Below, piece after piece: positions 17,506 to 25,960 of a DNA stretch of 64,000 bases. Numbering within the stretch: the first letter of the stretch is position 1; every line of letters starts with the position of its first letter. The notes under the pieces were generated by a model, which did not search any database, had not been told where the DNA came from, and saw nothing but the letters and a program-made list of their open reading frames with translations. Source of the stretch: CAMPKL01 sp963805925 (GTDB lineage: Bacteria; Acidobacteriota; Terriglobia; Bryobacterales; UBA6623); assembly GCA_963805925.1 (NCBI GenBank), contig CAWDWB010000008.1, positions 4,801-68,800 of the forward strand, given 5' to 3'. The translations under genes were made by a program, and so were the position numbers.

Positions 17506-19551
17506 ATGCTGACGGCGCCTCAACCGGACCATTTCGAGTTCAGCGGCTTTCGCTTGGACCGCCGTAGCCGTTCACTGATCGACGGGGACGGCAACCCGGT
17601 CATAGTCAACGCTAAGGCGTTCGACACGCTCGTTTATTTTCTCGAACACTCAGGCCAAGTCGTCGCTCGCTCGACGATGCTCGAGGCGCTGTGGCCGGAC
17701 ACGATCGTCGAAGAGAACAACCTAAGTCAAGCTGTCGCGGCGTTGCGCCGTGCGCTCGGCAGCGATCTCATCGTGACGGTGCCGCGCCGCGGCTATCAGT
17801 TCGTCGCGAAAGTTTGGACAAGTGACGAAAGGGTCGAAGGTGTCGCGGACTTCCGCGATTCCGCGGGCCGCAGCAGGGGCCGCACAGAGGAGATCAAAGA
17901 CGACCGTCAAGATCCCGCTTCAAGTCTAGGCGCAACCGAGCAGAGACTGAGCACATGGAGCCGGCGGCTGGGAGATCGCGGGCGCTGGGCGACGTACCTG
18001 GCCGCGGCCGTCATCATCCTCGCAGGGGCTTACATCGTTGCGCACCGCGCCCGCCAGACAGGGAGCGTAGCCGCATCGACGACGAATCGATCGATCGACA
18101 GCATCATTGCAGAAAATTCAAACGCGCATTCGCCCCCGAAAGTCGCCGTTCTGCCTTGCGAAAACCTAAGCCCTGATCCGGACGACGCTTATTTCGCCGC
18201 GGGCATCCACGAAGAGATTCTGAACCAACTCACAAAACTCAGCGGCATCCGCGTGATCGCCCGGAGCTCTGTGCTGCAGTATCAGGAAAACCGCCCTTCG
18301 ATATCGCAAATCGCGAAGGAACTTGACGCCCAAGCTGTGATGGAATGCAGCGTACGCTATGCCGATACGGAGTTCATGGTCGCAGTACGGCTAATTGATC
18401 CGGAAACGGAGGAGCACCTGTGGGCGCACACTTATCCCGGCGATCTAAGCGACCTGGAAGGGCTGTTCGGGATGCAGACCGATATCGCGACAAGAGTCGC
18501 GAACGCGCTCGAAGCCGAACTGTCGGACGACGAGGAACGGCGGCTCGAAGCGCCGCCAACACAATCCCCCGCTGCGTACGTCGCCTTTCTCAAAAACCTG
18601 GAACATCCAAGGGCGAATGATTTTAGTGAACTCGATCGCGCGATCGAGATCGACCCGAACTTCGCCTTGGCCTACGCTTATAGAGGCTTAAAGCATGCGC
18701 TGCGCGCTTATGGGAGCCGGGCTCGACAAGGGTCGCCCAAGTTCATTCGCGAGGAGATCGAGCTTGCCGTGGCGGATGCGGATCGCGCATTGGAAATTGA
18801 TTCGGGTCTGGGTCTTGCGCACCTCGTGTCGGCTGCAAGATATTTTGGTTCGTCGGCGGTAGAAGAGAGCCTTGAGGCAAATTTCGACCGCGCCCTCGCG
18901 CTGAGCCCGAACGACGTCACAGTGCTCCAACTTGCTGCGGATTGGCACTTAGCGGAGTTGCGTCCCGAAAGGGCGCATCCGTTGGTCGTCCGAAACATAC
19001 AGTTGGATCCGCAGGCGGTCATGGGTCCCCACAATAACTGGATCAAGGAGAGACTTTTCGTTATCGGAGACTTTGAAACCTTGTCGCAAGTCCATAGGCG
19101 GCGAATTGAACTGGAACCAACGTCGGCACGCGAGCGCCAAGAGCTGGCATTCGCAGAAGCGATGCGCGGCAATCGCGACGAGGCGAGACGTCAGCTAGCC
19201 ATCGCCGAACAGCTTCTCGCGGATTTTCCTAGTGACGAAGTCAATCAGGCTGGTTTCTGTTCGGTATATGCCTACAGCCGCATCGGTCACCCGGCTGACG
19301 CGAGGCGCATCTTCAATCGGTTCCTAGAACCGCTCGACGAAGATAAGATTGCGCCGCCGATGTGGTTTATTGCATACCTGGGTATCGGTGATGTTGATGG
19401 CGCATATAGATGGGCCAAGGTCATAACCGAGCGGGCGACCCCGCATCTGCTGGGGCCACATCTGTGGTTGGCGCTCAACACGCTGGAGGACCCGGTGCTC
19501 GAGAGGCCGGAGTTCCTCGAGCTTCGCCGCAAGCTGGGTTATCGCGAGTGA
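17506..19551 (+). CDS. Winged-helix/TPR transmembrane regulator (CadC-like)
   Basis: A 681-residue protein. Residues 1-105 are an OmpR-type winged helix (FEFSGFRLDRRSRSLI, LSQAVAALRRALG, TVPRRGYQFVA). A transmembrane helix follows at about 165-185 (WATYLAAAVIILAGAYIVAH). Residues about 205-345 are a FlgO/TolB-N-like domain (KVAVLPCENLSPDPDDAYFAAG, HEEILNQLTKL), and the rest is TPR-like. The layout is of one-component membrane regulators that bind DNA in the cytoplasm and sense with the C-terminal part. The target genes are unknown; no other regulator lies close by. Confidence 0.88.
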   Translation: MLTAPQPDHFEFSGFRLDRRSRSLIDGDGNPVIVNAKAFDTLVYFLEHSGQVVARSTMLEALWPDTIVEENNLSQAVAALRRALGSDLIVTVPRRGYQFVAKVWTSDERVEGVADFRDSAGRSRGRTEEIKDDRQDPASSLGATEQRLSTWSRRLGDRGRWATYLAAAVIILAGAYIVAHRARQTGSVAASTTNRSIDSIIAENSNAHSPPKVAVLPCENLSPDPDDAYFAAGIHEEILNQLTKLSGIRVIARSSVLQYQENRPSISQIAKELDAQAVMECSVRYADTEFMVAVRLIDPETEEHLWAHTYPGDLSDLEGLFGMQTDIATRVANALEAELSDDEERRLEAPPTQSPAAYVAFLKNLEHPRANDFSELDRAIEIDPNFALAYAYRGLKHALRAYGSRARQGSPKFIREEIELAVADADRALEIDSGLGLAHLVSAARYFGSSAVEESLEANFDRALALSPNDVTVLQLAADWHLAELRPERAHPLVVRNIQLDPQAVMGPHNNWIKERLFVIGDFETLSQVHRRRIELEPTSARERQELAFAEAMRGNRDEARRQLAIAEQLLADFPSDEVNQAGFCSVYAYSRIGHPADARRIFNRFLEPLDEDKIAPPMWFIAYLGIGDVDGAYRWAKVITERATPHLLGPHLWLALNTLEDPVLERPEFLELRRKLGYRE

Positions 19552-19617
19552 CATTCGTTTGCGCGGGCTGCAACGGCAGGGTGAGATCGAAAAAGCGGCG
19601 GTCGCGCGCGGGCGGAG

Positions 19618-20709
19618 TTATCTCTGCGTCTCTCGTTGACGGGCGGCAGCGCCATTGCATGCTGGATCTCCGCCACAACTGATCGTCGTCAAGTCACAGA
19701 TCGACTTGACGACGGCATCGGGACGGTCCAACTGAATATAGTGGCCCGCTCCGGCCACGATGCGATGTTCGCTGTTGCTGGACAGTTGAGCTAGCTCCGC
19801 CTGGAGCTCCCGCCAAACAGCATCCCACTCGGCCATCGCCTCGGCCGGGATTGCGCTGCGTGACGAGAGACCGTCGAAGCTCATCCCTCGATCCGCGGTC
19901 AGTACAATCAGCGGCAGGTCACCCAGCGTTGAAGGGGGCTGCGACTGACTGGCAGCCGCTTGAAAGGCGACGGCCTCTTCTCGGACGCTTGCACAAAAAC
20001 GGGTCTCCTGCATTGCCGCCGGGCTCATCGGCCGCAGATTTTCCGGCGACAGAATCGGAAGGAAGGCATTGACGAACCCGAAGGCTCTCGCCATGCTCAT
20101 CGGCGTCGCAACATCGCAGAATCTATTGCTCCTCAGGTCGGACAGCATGACTTTCGAGAGTGTTTCAGGCATCCGCTGGATCTGGTTCTCATGTGCGGAC
20201 TCGATCAGCAGCAGACCGGAGACTTCGTCCGGGTACTTGGCAACGAATCGGCGGACGATGAGACCGCCTTCCGCATGCCCGACGAGAACGTAGGGTCCTT
20301 CGACGCCGGCGTGGTCCAGCGCTACACGAAGATTGCGCACCATCCGCTCGAGCGTCGTGACTTGCCTGTCGTGATCGCTCCAGCCCGCTCCGGCACGGTC
20401 GTAAACGCAGACGCGTGTGTGCCTGGCGGCAGCCGCTTGGACCTGGGTCCAGCTATCCATGTGGTCGCCCCAACCGGTTTCGATAACTACGGCGGGCTGG
20501 CCTTCTCCTTCGCAGCGCATATGCAAATTGAAGCCTCCAACGGACACATACCCCAGAGGCGGTGAGTCAAAACCGCTCGTGGTTCTGCGGTTGCGGTTCG
20601 TTTGTCCTTCACCGAAGCCGGCAAGGAGCAGGACGGCGATTGCGATATGCGCCAAAGCCCTACGCGCTGAGTTCCCTCGAGTCGTCCGACAGCAGATCCC
20701 GATAAGCAT
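19618..20709 (-). CDS. Alpha/beta-hydrolase homologue lacking the nucleophile serine
   Basis: A 363-residue secreted protein; ATG 20709 has AAAGG upstream and a hydrophobic signal segment at about 20-35. The fold is clear: VVIETGWGDHMDSW, VCVYDRAGAGWSD, GPYVLVGH, VSGLLLIESAHENQ, and a C-terminal GAGHYIQLDRPD with the His. At the elbow the family has GHSxGG, but this protein reads GHAEGG (codon GCG, residue about 143). The closest relative in the window, at 28.3-28.9 kb, keeps GHSIGG. Without Ser the normal esterase mechanism is impossible, so this may be a pseudoenzyme, a binding protein, or a newly inactivated gene. Confidence 0.85.
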   Translation of the reverse strand: MLIGICCRTTRGNSARRALAHIAIAVLLLAGFGEGQTNRNRRTTSGFDSPPLGYVSVGGFNLHMRCEGEGQPAVVIETGWGDHMDSWTQVQAAAARHTRVCVYDRAGAGWSDHDRQVTTLERMVRNLRVALDHAGVEGPYVLVGHAEGGLIVRRFVAKYPDEVSGLLLIESAHENQIQRMPETLSKVMLSDLRSNRFCDVATPMSMARAFGFVNAFLPILSPENLRPMSPAAMQETRFCASVREEAVAFQAAASQSQPPSTLGDLPLIVLTADRGMSFDGLSSRSAIPAEAMAEWDAVWRELQAELAQLSSNSEHRIVAGAGHYIQLDRPDAVVKSICDLTTISCGGDPACNGAAARQRETQR

Positions 20710-21355
20710 GGCTAGCACCTTTCATCCTTGGTTCGAGTTGTGGGCGGACGTGCTCAATGCCAAAAGGGCCGAGCCGTCCAAGGTCCGGCGTGAAGCTTAC
20801 GCTCGGCGCCGGTGAAAAATCGTTGTCGAGAGGTGATTTCGGGTGAATCGGCGTGAAATCACCGGCGGGACGGTTCTTGGGGGAGTGGGGTCGATCCGGG
20901 AGAACGTCATCCCTCGCTTCGGCTTTCAAAGAATCAGGCAGCCGCCGAATAGATTCCGACGTTGATGGAGAACTCGGCGACAGGCTCGCCTCAGGAACTC
21001 GTCCAGTTCAGCCGTTGTACCGCTTTAGAAACCGAAAACTCGAGGATTGTGAGTCCCAGCCCAGCGGCTACAAGCGATCCTCACGGGTGGCCATGCCGCC
21101 TCCGTCGTCGCCCCGCCGACATTGCTGCCGATTGTCCGGCCACGACTCGCTAAGCATCGACTCCGAGCCTCGGCGCGCCAAAATCGATCGCGGCGGCGCG
21201 GTCGGCTGAGGCGAGTCTCGGATTCGCTCTCACTATGTCCGATAAGTGTCTGATAACACGTCAGATAGGTTCTATCTCCTTGAACATGAATAAATTTGGA
21301 GTTTCTCTCTGCTCTCGGCTGTGGCGACAACTCTCTCCCGTGCCACGGTGAAATC
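20710..21355. other. No supported gene
   Basis: Overlapping short frames in several phases, none with motifs. The next features are the arm and att-like site at 21356-21579. Confidence 0.45.
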
Positions 21356-21373
21356 GACACCAAACCGACACCA
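21356..21373 (-). repeat. Arm-type direct repeat, TGGTGTC class
   Basis: On the minus strand TGGTGTCGGTTTGGTGTC: again 7-4-7 geometry, with a third sequence class. Confidence 0.6.
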
Positions 21374-21455
21374 AGAGGATTCGCTGAACGCAAAGCACGA
21401 GTCGCGTGAGGCGCTCGAGTATGAGGCGCTTGCCAATTTCGAAAGGCCTTGAAGC

Positions 21456-21517
21456 TGGTGAGGCGGCCGGGACTCGAACCCAGCTCGCGTGTTGAATAGC
21501 CGTAAGTTATTGATTCT
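21456..21517 (-). other. att-like site c: different tRNA 3' fragment plus 17-bp core
   Basis: Minus-strand 21482-21456 is a tRNA 3' end with a complete T-arm (CTGGG, TTCGAGT, CCCGG), acceptor strand CCGCCTC, A and CCA. The matching 5' acceptor strand is not found downstream, so the tRNA is only a 3' fragment. The 17-bp word CGTAAGTTATTGATTCT lies at 21501-21517, exactly 45 bp from the CCA end, as in sites a and b. A GCCGT/ACGGC pair brackets the core. Confidence 0.7.
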
Positions 21518-22259
21518 CTTAAACGGCAGAAACGCTGAATACGCTGATTCCCCGGAAATCGGGTACACGGAAGGTACATTCCGCAACCGCGCAAAGTACT
21601 CTTCAGAATCAGGTAAGTCGCCGACGCGGGCGGCGATCTACGTCCGCGTCTCCACCCCGGACCAGAACCCCGACCTGCAACTGTCCGAACTCGCCGACTA
21701 CGCCTCGCGCATGGGCTGGGAACTGGTTGAGACGTACAACGACGTCGTCAGCGGTAAGAAGTCCCGCCGGCCGGGCCTCGACAAGCTCATGGCCGACGCC
21801 CGCCGCCGGCTGTTCGACTGCGTGCTGGTCTGGAAGCTCGACCGCTTCGGCCGCTCGTTGGTCGATTGCCTCAACAGCATCCAGGAGCTGGAGTCCTGGG
21901 GCGTCCGCTTCATCGCCGTCACGCAAGCGCTCGACACCGATCAACGCAACCCGGCCTCGAAGTTGCTGCTGCAGGTGCTGGGTGCGGCGGCCGAGTTCGA
22001 GCGGTCGCTGATTGTGGAGAGGAGCCGGGCCGGGCAATTGAGGTATCGCAAGGATTACGAGGCGGGCAGGGTCGGCAAGACGGTCGAGAGCCGGTCGGGG
22101 AAGAACCTGCCGCCGCATCGGCCGCGGAAGGTTTTTGATCGGAAGGAGGTGTTGGAGTTGAGGCGGCAGGGGCTGTCGTTGAGGAAAATTGCCGAACAGA
22201 TGGGGATTGGGCTGGGGACGGTGACGAGGACGTTGAAGGCGTGTTCCAAAAGTCGTTGA
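21489..22259 (+). CDS. Serine recombinase, second copy
   Basis: Catalytic domain AAIYVRVSTPDQ, VWKLDRFGRS, RSRAGQLRYRKDY and C-terminal helix-turn-helix GLSLRKIAEQMGIGLGTV match the gene at 15773 along the whole length. No ATG, GTG or TTG lies close to the catalytic domain; the frame stays open back through the arm and core of site c to GTG 21489, with TTG 21492 and TTG 21510 inside the site. Translation may therefore begin inside the att core, or the gene lost its own start when the junction formed. Up to 256 codons. Confidence 0.85.
   Translation: MLNSRKLLILLNGRNAEYADSPEIGYTEGTFRNRAKYSSESGKSPTRAAIYVRVSTPDQNPDLQLSELADYASRMGWELVETYNDVVSGKKSRRPGLDKLMADARRRLFDCVLVWKLDRFGRSLVDCLNSIQELESWGVRFIAVTQALDTDQRNPASKLLLQVLGAAAEFERSLIVERSRAGQLRYRKDYEAGRVGKTVESRSGKNLPPHRPRKVFDRKEVLELRRQGLSLRKIAEQMGIGLGTVTRTLKACSKSR
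21562..21579 (+). repeat. Arm-type direct repeat, GGTACAC class
   Basis: GGTACACGGAAGGTACAT: two near-repeats in 7-4-7 geometry, 44-45 bp after the core of site c, as at sites a and b. Confidence 0.6.
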
Positions 22260-22347
22260 GTGGGGTTGTGGAACGGAGCACCTCGGCCGCAGGACGCGCG
22301 GCACTTCCGCCCGTGAGCTCTAAACTGGACGCAGTCAGGAGAAAGCT

Positions 22348-22562
22348 TTGTTGCGTTACGGACTTCTGGCAGCGCTAGCGATGCAGGGCCTCAGCGGCCT
22401 TGCCGGCGGCTACGGACTCATCGCCGATCCCTCCGGCGAGGCGGTCGGCCTCCGTCTTGCTTGGCTCGACTAGACGCCCATCAGCGATTATCTCCTTGCC
22501 GGATTGATCCTTTTGATCGTACTGGGCGCGTTCCCGCTGATCGTCAGCGGTACAATTGCGGC
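22348..22562 (+). pseudogene. Small membrane protein, stop codon and truncated end
   Basis: TTG 22348 has AGGAG upstream. The frame reads GLLAALAMQGLSGLAGGYGL and LRLAWLD, then TAG at 22471, and continues in frame with TPISDYLLAGLILLIVLGAFPLIVSG. The two hydrophobic halves form a small integral membrane protein of a type known to me with a GTPF or similar segment at the stop. The end runs into the kinase promoter. It is probably a decayed gene whose 3' part was replaced. Confidence 0.4.
22551..22556 (+). promoter_or_regulatory. -10-like TACAAT before kinase, possible leaderless start
   Basis: TACAAT lies 9 bp before TTG 22566, too close for a 5' leader with a ribosome site. The sigma factor gene at 40688 has the same arrangement. 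Confidence 0.45.
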
Positions 22563-22565
22563 GTC

Positions 22566-24728
22566 TTGCACATAGGCTCCACCATCAGCCACTACCGCAT
22601 CGTCGCCAAGCTCGGCGAGGGCGGCATGGGCGTCGTCTACAAGGCCGAGGACACTGCTTTAGAGCGACCTGTGGCGCTCAAGTTCCTGGCCGAACATCTG
22701 CTCAACAACGAGGAAGCCAAAGCTCGGTTCCTGCGCGAAGCCAAGGCCGCCGCAGCACTGCATCACCCCAACGTATGCCCGGTCTATGAAATCGCCGAGG
22801 TCGAAGGCAAGACCTTCTTGGCACTGGCGTTTCTCAAGGGAGAGACCTTGGAGGACCGCATCGCGAAGGGCCCGCTCGCGATCAAGGACGCCCTCGATAT
22901 CGGGCGTCAAATCGCCGAAGGCCTCGAGGCCGCTCACGAGGCCGGCATCGTCCACCGCGACATTAAGCCCGCCAATGTCCTCGTCGACTCCAAAGGCCAC
23001 GCCACGATCATGGACTTCGGCCTGGCGCGCCTGACTGAAGCGTCGCGGCTAACAAAGGCTGACCAAGCCATGGGCACGGTCGCCTACATGTCGCCCGAGC
23101 AAGCCCAAGGGCAGGAAGTCGATTCGCGCACCGACATCTGGGCGCTGGGTTGTGTCCTGTACGAGATGGTCTCCGGCCAGCGCCCTTTTCTGGGTCAATA
23201 CGATCAAGCGCTGTTTTACGAGATTGTCCAGCAAGAGCCTGCTCCTCTGACTTCGATTCGAGCAGGCGTGCCGATGGAACTCGAGTTCACCGTCGGCAAG
23301 TGCTTGGCGAAGGGTCGAGACGACCGCACTGAGTCGGCGCGCGAGGTCGCTCGGGAACTGAGGACGCTGAGCGACAAGCTGAAGTCGGGCCGTTCGACGA
23401 TCCTAAAGACGGGAGATTTGACCACAGGCGTTCCGGCGGCGATGTCGGCCCCTCAGTCATTCAACCCGGCCGAATCGTTGCCGCCCGACGCGGTGATCGT
23501 ACGCAAACGTAGACTGCAGGCCGCTTATGCCGTCGCAGCACTCTTCGGCATTGCGTTCCTGGGCCTTCTGACGGAGCATTTCACAGCGGCTCCGCCTCAG
23601 AGGCCTTTGCGTCGATTCTCCTTGGTTCCGCCGCCGGGCATTGACGCCGGCGCCATCACGGCCGGTCCCGTCATTTCGCCCGACGGCGAGCACATCGCCT
23701 TCACAACGACAGGTTCGGAGGGGCTGCTTTGGGTCCAAGACCTCGACCAAGAAGAGCCACGGACGCTTGCAGGCACCGAAGGAGCGATTCTGCGTTGCTG
23801 GTCGCCTGATAGCCGATTCATCGCGTATGCCGCGGGGGCGGAGTTGAGAAAGGTGTCCGTCGAGGGCGGCGCCAGCGGGATTATCTACAGACTGCCTACG
23901 CCGCAGTACTTCGAGGGAACCTGGAGTCCGGACGGCGATTCCATCGTCTTCGCCGCCATGGACATGGAAGGCGCGGGGATATCCTTGTACGAAGTGCCGT
24001 CGCAAGGCGGCGATCCGACGGTACTGGTTGGCGAGACGGATCTGAACGGAGCGAGGGGGTATGTTTCCCGGCCTCGCTTTCTGCCTCCGGCGAGCGGCCG
24101 CGCGTTGCTCTTTACTCTCGGCGACGTCTCACAGGGCACTCTATACGCAAAGAATCTCGATACCGGGCAGCTTGAGGAGCTAGGTCCGGGGGATCGCCCC
24201 GTGTATTCGCTGTCATCGGGCCTTGTCATTTATCAGTCTCAGCGCAGTGTCTACGATCTTTGGGCGCGGCCGTTCTCGCTCGCGACGCTCCAGTTCACCG
24301 GCACGGCGTTTCCCGTTCGAGAGAACGCGCGTCAACCTTCCATATCGGCGGACGGGACCTTGGCGTATCTCGATGGCGACTCAACAACCAAAACTGTCCT
24401 CCGCTGGGTCGACCGCGCAGGCCAAGCACAGACCGGCAGGTTTATTGACATAGGGTCCCGTCGACATCCGGCGCCGGCAATCTCGCCGGATGGGCGTTCG
24501 CTTGCTTATCGTCAAAACACCGGAGTTCTCTGGGTCCAAGACATTTCGAGAGGCAGTCGAGTCAGGCTGAGCGAATCCGCCGCTCCGGGCAGCGGCCTTG
24601 TCTGGTCTCCGAATGGCGGTAGAGTGGCTTTCACGATCGCCGACGCGGGTGGGGCAAGCGCCGTTGTCCGAGCGGCGGACGGTTCGGGCGAGACCGTGCG
24701 GATCGTTGACGGACCAGGCGAGAGCTAA
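22566..24728 (+). CDS. Ser/Thr protein kinase with beta-propeller, interrupted by TAA
   Basis: TTG 22566 is chosen because the product then begins HIGSTISHYRIVAKLGEGGMG, the usual N-terminus of these kinases. The kinase domain spans about 8-270: GEGGMG glycine loop, VALKFLAEHL (Lys), VHRDIKPANVLVD catalytic loop near 129, DFGLAR and SPEQAQG. A transmembrane helix follows at about 320-340 (AYAVAALFGIAFLGLL). The rest is a PD40/WD40-like propeller (VISPDGEHIAFT, WSPDGDSIVFAA). At 24726 a TAA stops translation where the family usually has Tyr before VTDW; the propeller continues in the same frame to 25280. Truncated product 720 residues. Confidence 0.88.
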   Translation: MHIGSTISHYRIVAKLGEGGMGVVYKAEDTALERPVALKFLAEHLLNNEEAKARFLREAKAAAALHHPNVCPVYEIAEVEGKTFLALAFLKGETLEDRIAKGPLAIKDALDIGRQIAEGLEAAHEAGIVHRDIKPANVLVDSKGHATIMDFGLARLTEASRLTKADQAMGTVAYMSPEQAQGQEVDSRTDIWALGCVLYEMVSGQRPFLGQYDQALFYEIVQQEPAPLTSIRAGVPMELEFTVGKCLAKGRDDRTESAREVARELRTLSDKLKSGRSTILKTGDLTTGVPAAMSAPQSFNPAESLPPDAVIVRKRRLQAAYAVAALFGIAFLGLLTEHFTAAPPQRPLRRFSLVPPPGIDAGAITAGPVISPDGEHIAFTTTGSEGLLWVQDLDQEEPRTLAGTEGAILRCWSPDSRFIAYAAGAELRKVSVEGGASGIIYRLPTPQYFEGTWSPDGDSIVFAAMDMEGAGISLYEVPSQGGDPTVLVGETDLNGARGYVSRPRFLPPASGRALLFTLGDVSQGTLYAKNLDTGQLEELGPGDRPVYSLSSGLVIYQSQRSVYDLWARPFSLATLQFTGTAFPVRENARQPSISADGTLAYLDGDSTTKTVLRWVDRAGQAQTGRFIDIGSRRHPAPAISPDGRSLAYRQNTGVLWVQDISRGSRVRLSESAAPGSGLVWSPNGGRVAFTIADAGGASAVVRAADGSGETVRIVDGPGES

Positions 24729-25280
24729 GTCACGGACTGGACTGTGGACGACCAGATCATTCTGATGACTATTTCCGAGCCGGAGGCGGGCTTTGACCGG
24801 TGGTATGTCGATAGCACCCCTGACGGCTTCGGCGAACCCCGTCCATTCCTTCAAACGCCGGCCAATGAAGTCTCGGCGAAGGTGTCCCCGAACGGACGTT
24901 ATATCGCCTATGTATCCGACGAGTCGGGACCGTTTGAAGTTTATGTGCAGCCGTTTGCCGAAGGGGGCCGCCAAATAGCTGTCTCCACTGCAGGCGGTCG
25001 TGAGCCGCGCTGGAGTCGAGACGGCCGAGAGCTTTTCTACGCCGAGGGGGCGACGATTGTGAGCGTCGCCGTATCCACGGAAGCCGACTTAGCGGTCGGC
25101 GCAGCGACGCGACTGTTCCAGTTTCTACCCAGTACTCAAACCTGGCCCAACTATGACATTTCGCCAGACGGCGAGCGTTTTATCGTAACCGGCGTTCAAA
25201 GCGAGGACAGCGGAGAGCTCCCGAAGATTCGAGTCGTCGAAAACTGGTATGAGGAGTTCCGTGACCGTGAGCAGGACTAA
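24729..25280 (+). pseudogene. C-terminal propeller part of the same kinase, after the TAA
   Basis: Same reading frame as the kinase: VTDWTVDDQIILMTI, FLQTPANEVSAKVSPNGRYIAYVSDESGPFEVYVQPF, and WSRDGRELFYAEG. These complete the blades normally found at the end of such kinases. A start at GTG 24744 could yield a separate fragment, but no ribosome site is evident. The kinase domain and helix upstream are unaffected. Confidence 0.75.
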
Positions 25281-25354
25281 GTCCTGCGAATCGAGTCGGA
25301 TAGGGCCTTTTTTAGCCGATAGGTGTTGCGCTTCAGGCGCGAGGTCTTTGCAAC

Positions 25355-25942
25355 GTGACAGAACCAAATCCAGGCGACATCACACAGCTGCTATTGCGAT
25401 TTCAGCTCGGCGACAAAGACGCTGAGAGTCGCCTAGTGGACGCGGTCCATGGTGAGTTGCGCAAGCTGGCCGCGGCCAAACTCAGGGGAGAGCGCCCCGA
25501 TCATTCCCTACAGGCTAGCGCCTTGGTGAACGAGGCGTACATCAAGCTGTCGTCTCTCGATCGAGTCGGCTGGAAGAACCGCTCCCATTTTTTTGGATTT
25601 GCCGCGCACCTGATGCGAGAGATCTTGGTCGACCATGCTCGCGCCCGGCGAGCCGAGAAGCGCGGCGGCGGCTTGCGCCCCTTGGAGCTCGAGGAAGCAC
25701 ATGCGATTCAGCAGGAACATTCGACCGACATCTTGGCTCTGGATGAAGCTCTCGAAAGTCTGACCCGCAAGGACGCTCGAGCAGCCAAGGTATTCGAGTG
25801 CCGCTATTTTGCGGGGATGTCGGTTGAGGAGACGGCCGAGGCCCTTGGCATCGCCCCGCGCACGGTCAAGCGAGACTGGCAGCTCGGCCGCGCATGGCTT
25901 CGTCGCCGCTTGAATTCGGCCGACACAGAAGGTATGGCTTAG
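25355..25942 (+). CDS. ECF-type RNA polymerase sigma factor
   Basis: A 195-residue sigma-70 family protein of the long ECF-like group common in Acidobacteria and Planctomycetes. Region 2 spans about 8-95 (HSLQASALVNEAYIKLSSLD, RSHFFGFAAHLMREILVDHAR) and region 4 about 125-185 (ECRYFAGMSVEETAEALGIA, RTVKRDWQLGRAWLRR). It should direct polymerase to a regulon under control of a signalling partner. Such genes often precede a kinase gene, as at 40.7-41.3 kb; here the kinase lies upstream. GTG start at 25355. Confidence 0.92.
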   Translation: MTEPNPGDITQLLLRFQLGDKDAESRLVDAVHGELRKLAAAKLRGERPDHSLQASALVNEAYIKLSSLDRVGWKNRSHFFGFAAHLMREILVDHARARRAEKRGGGLRPLELEEAHAIQQEHSTDILALDEALESLTRKDARAAKVFECRYFAGMSVEETAEALGIAPRTVKRDWQLGRAWLRRRLNSADTEGMA

Positions 25943-25960
25943 AGGATCCGAGCGCGCCGT

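Noticed and set aside
21456..21482. tRNA gene on the minus strand
   Set aside because: Only the T-arm, 3' acceptor strand and CCA are present; the 5' acceptor strand and anticodon arm are not found. The same holds for 2770 and 15510.
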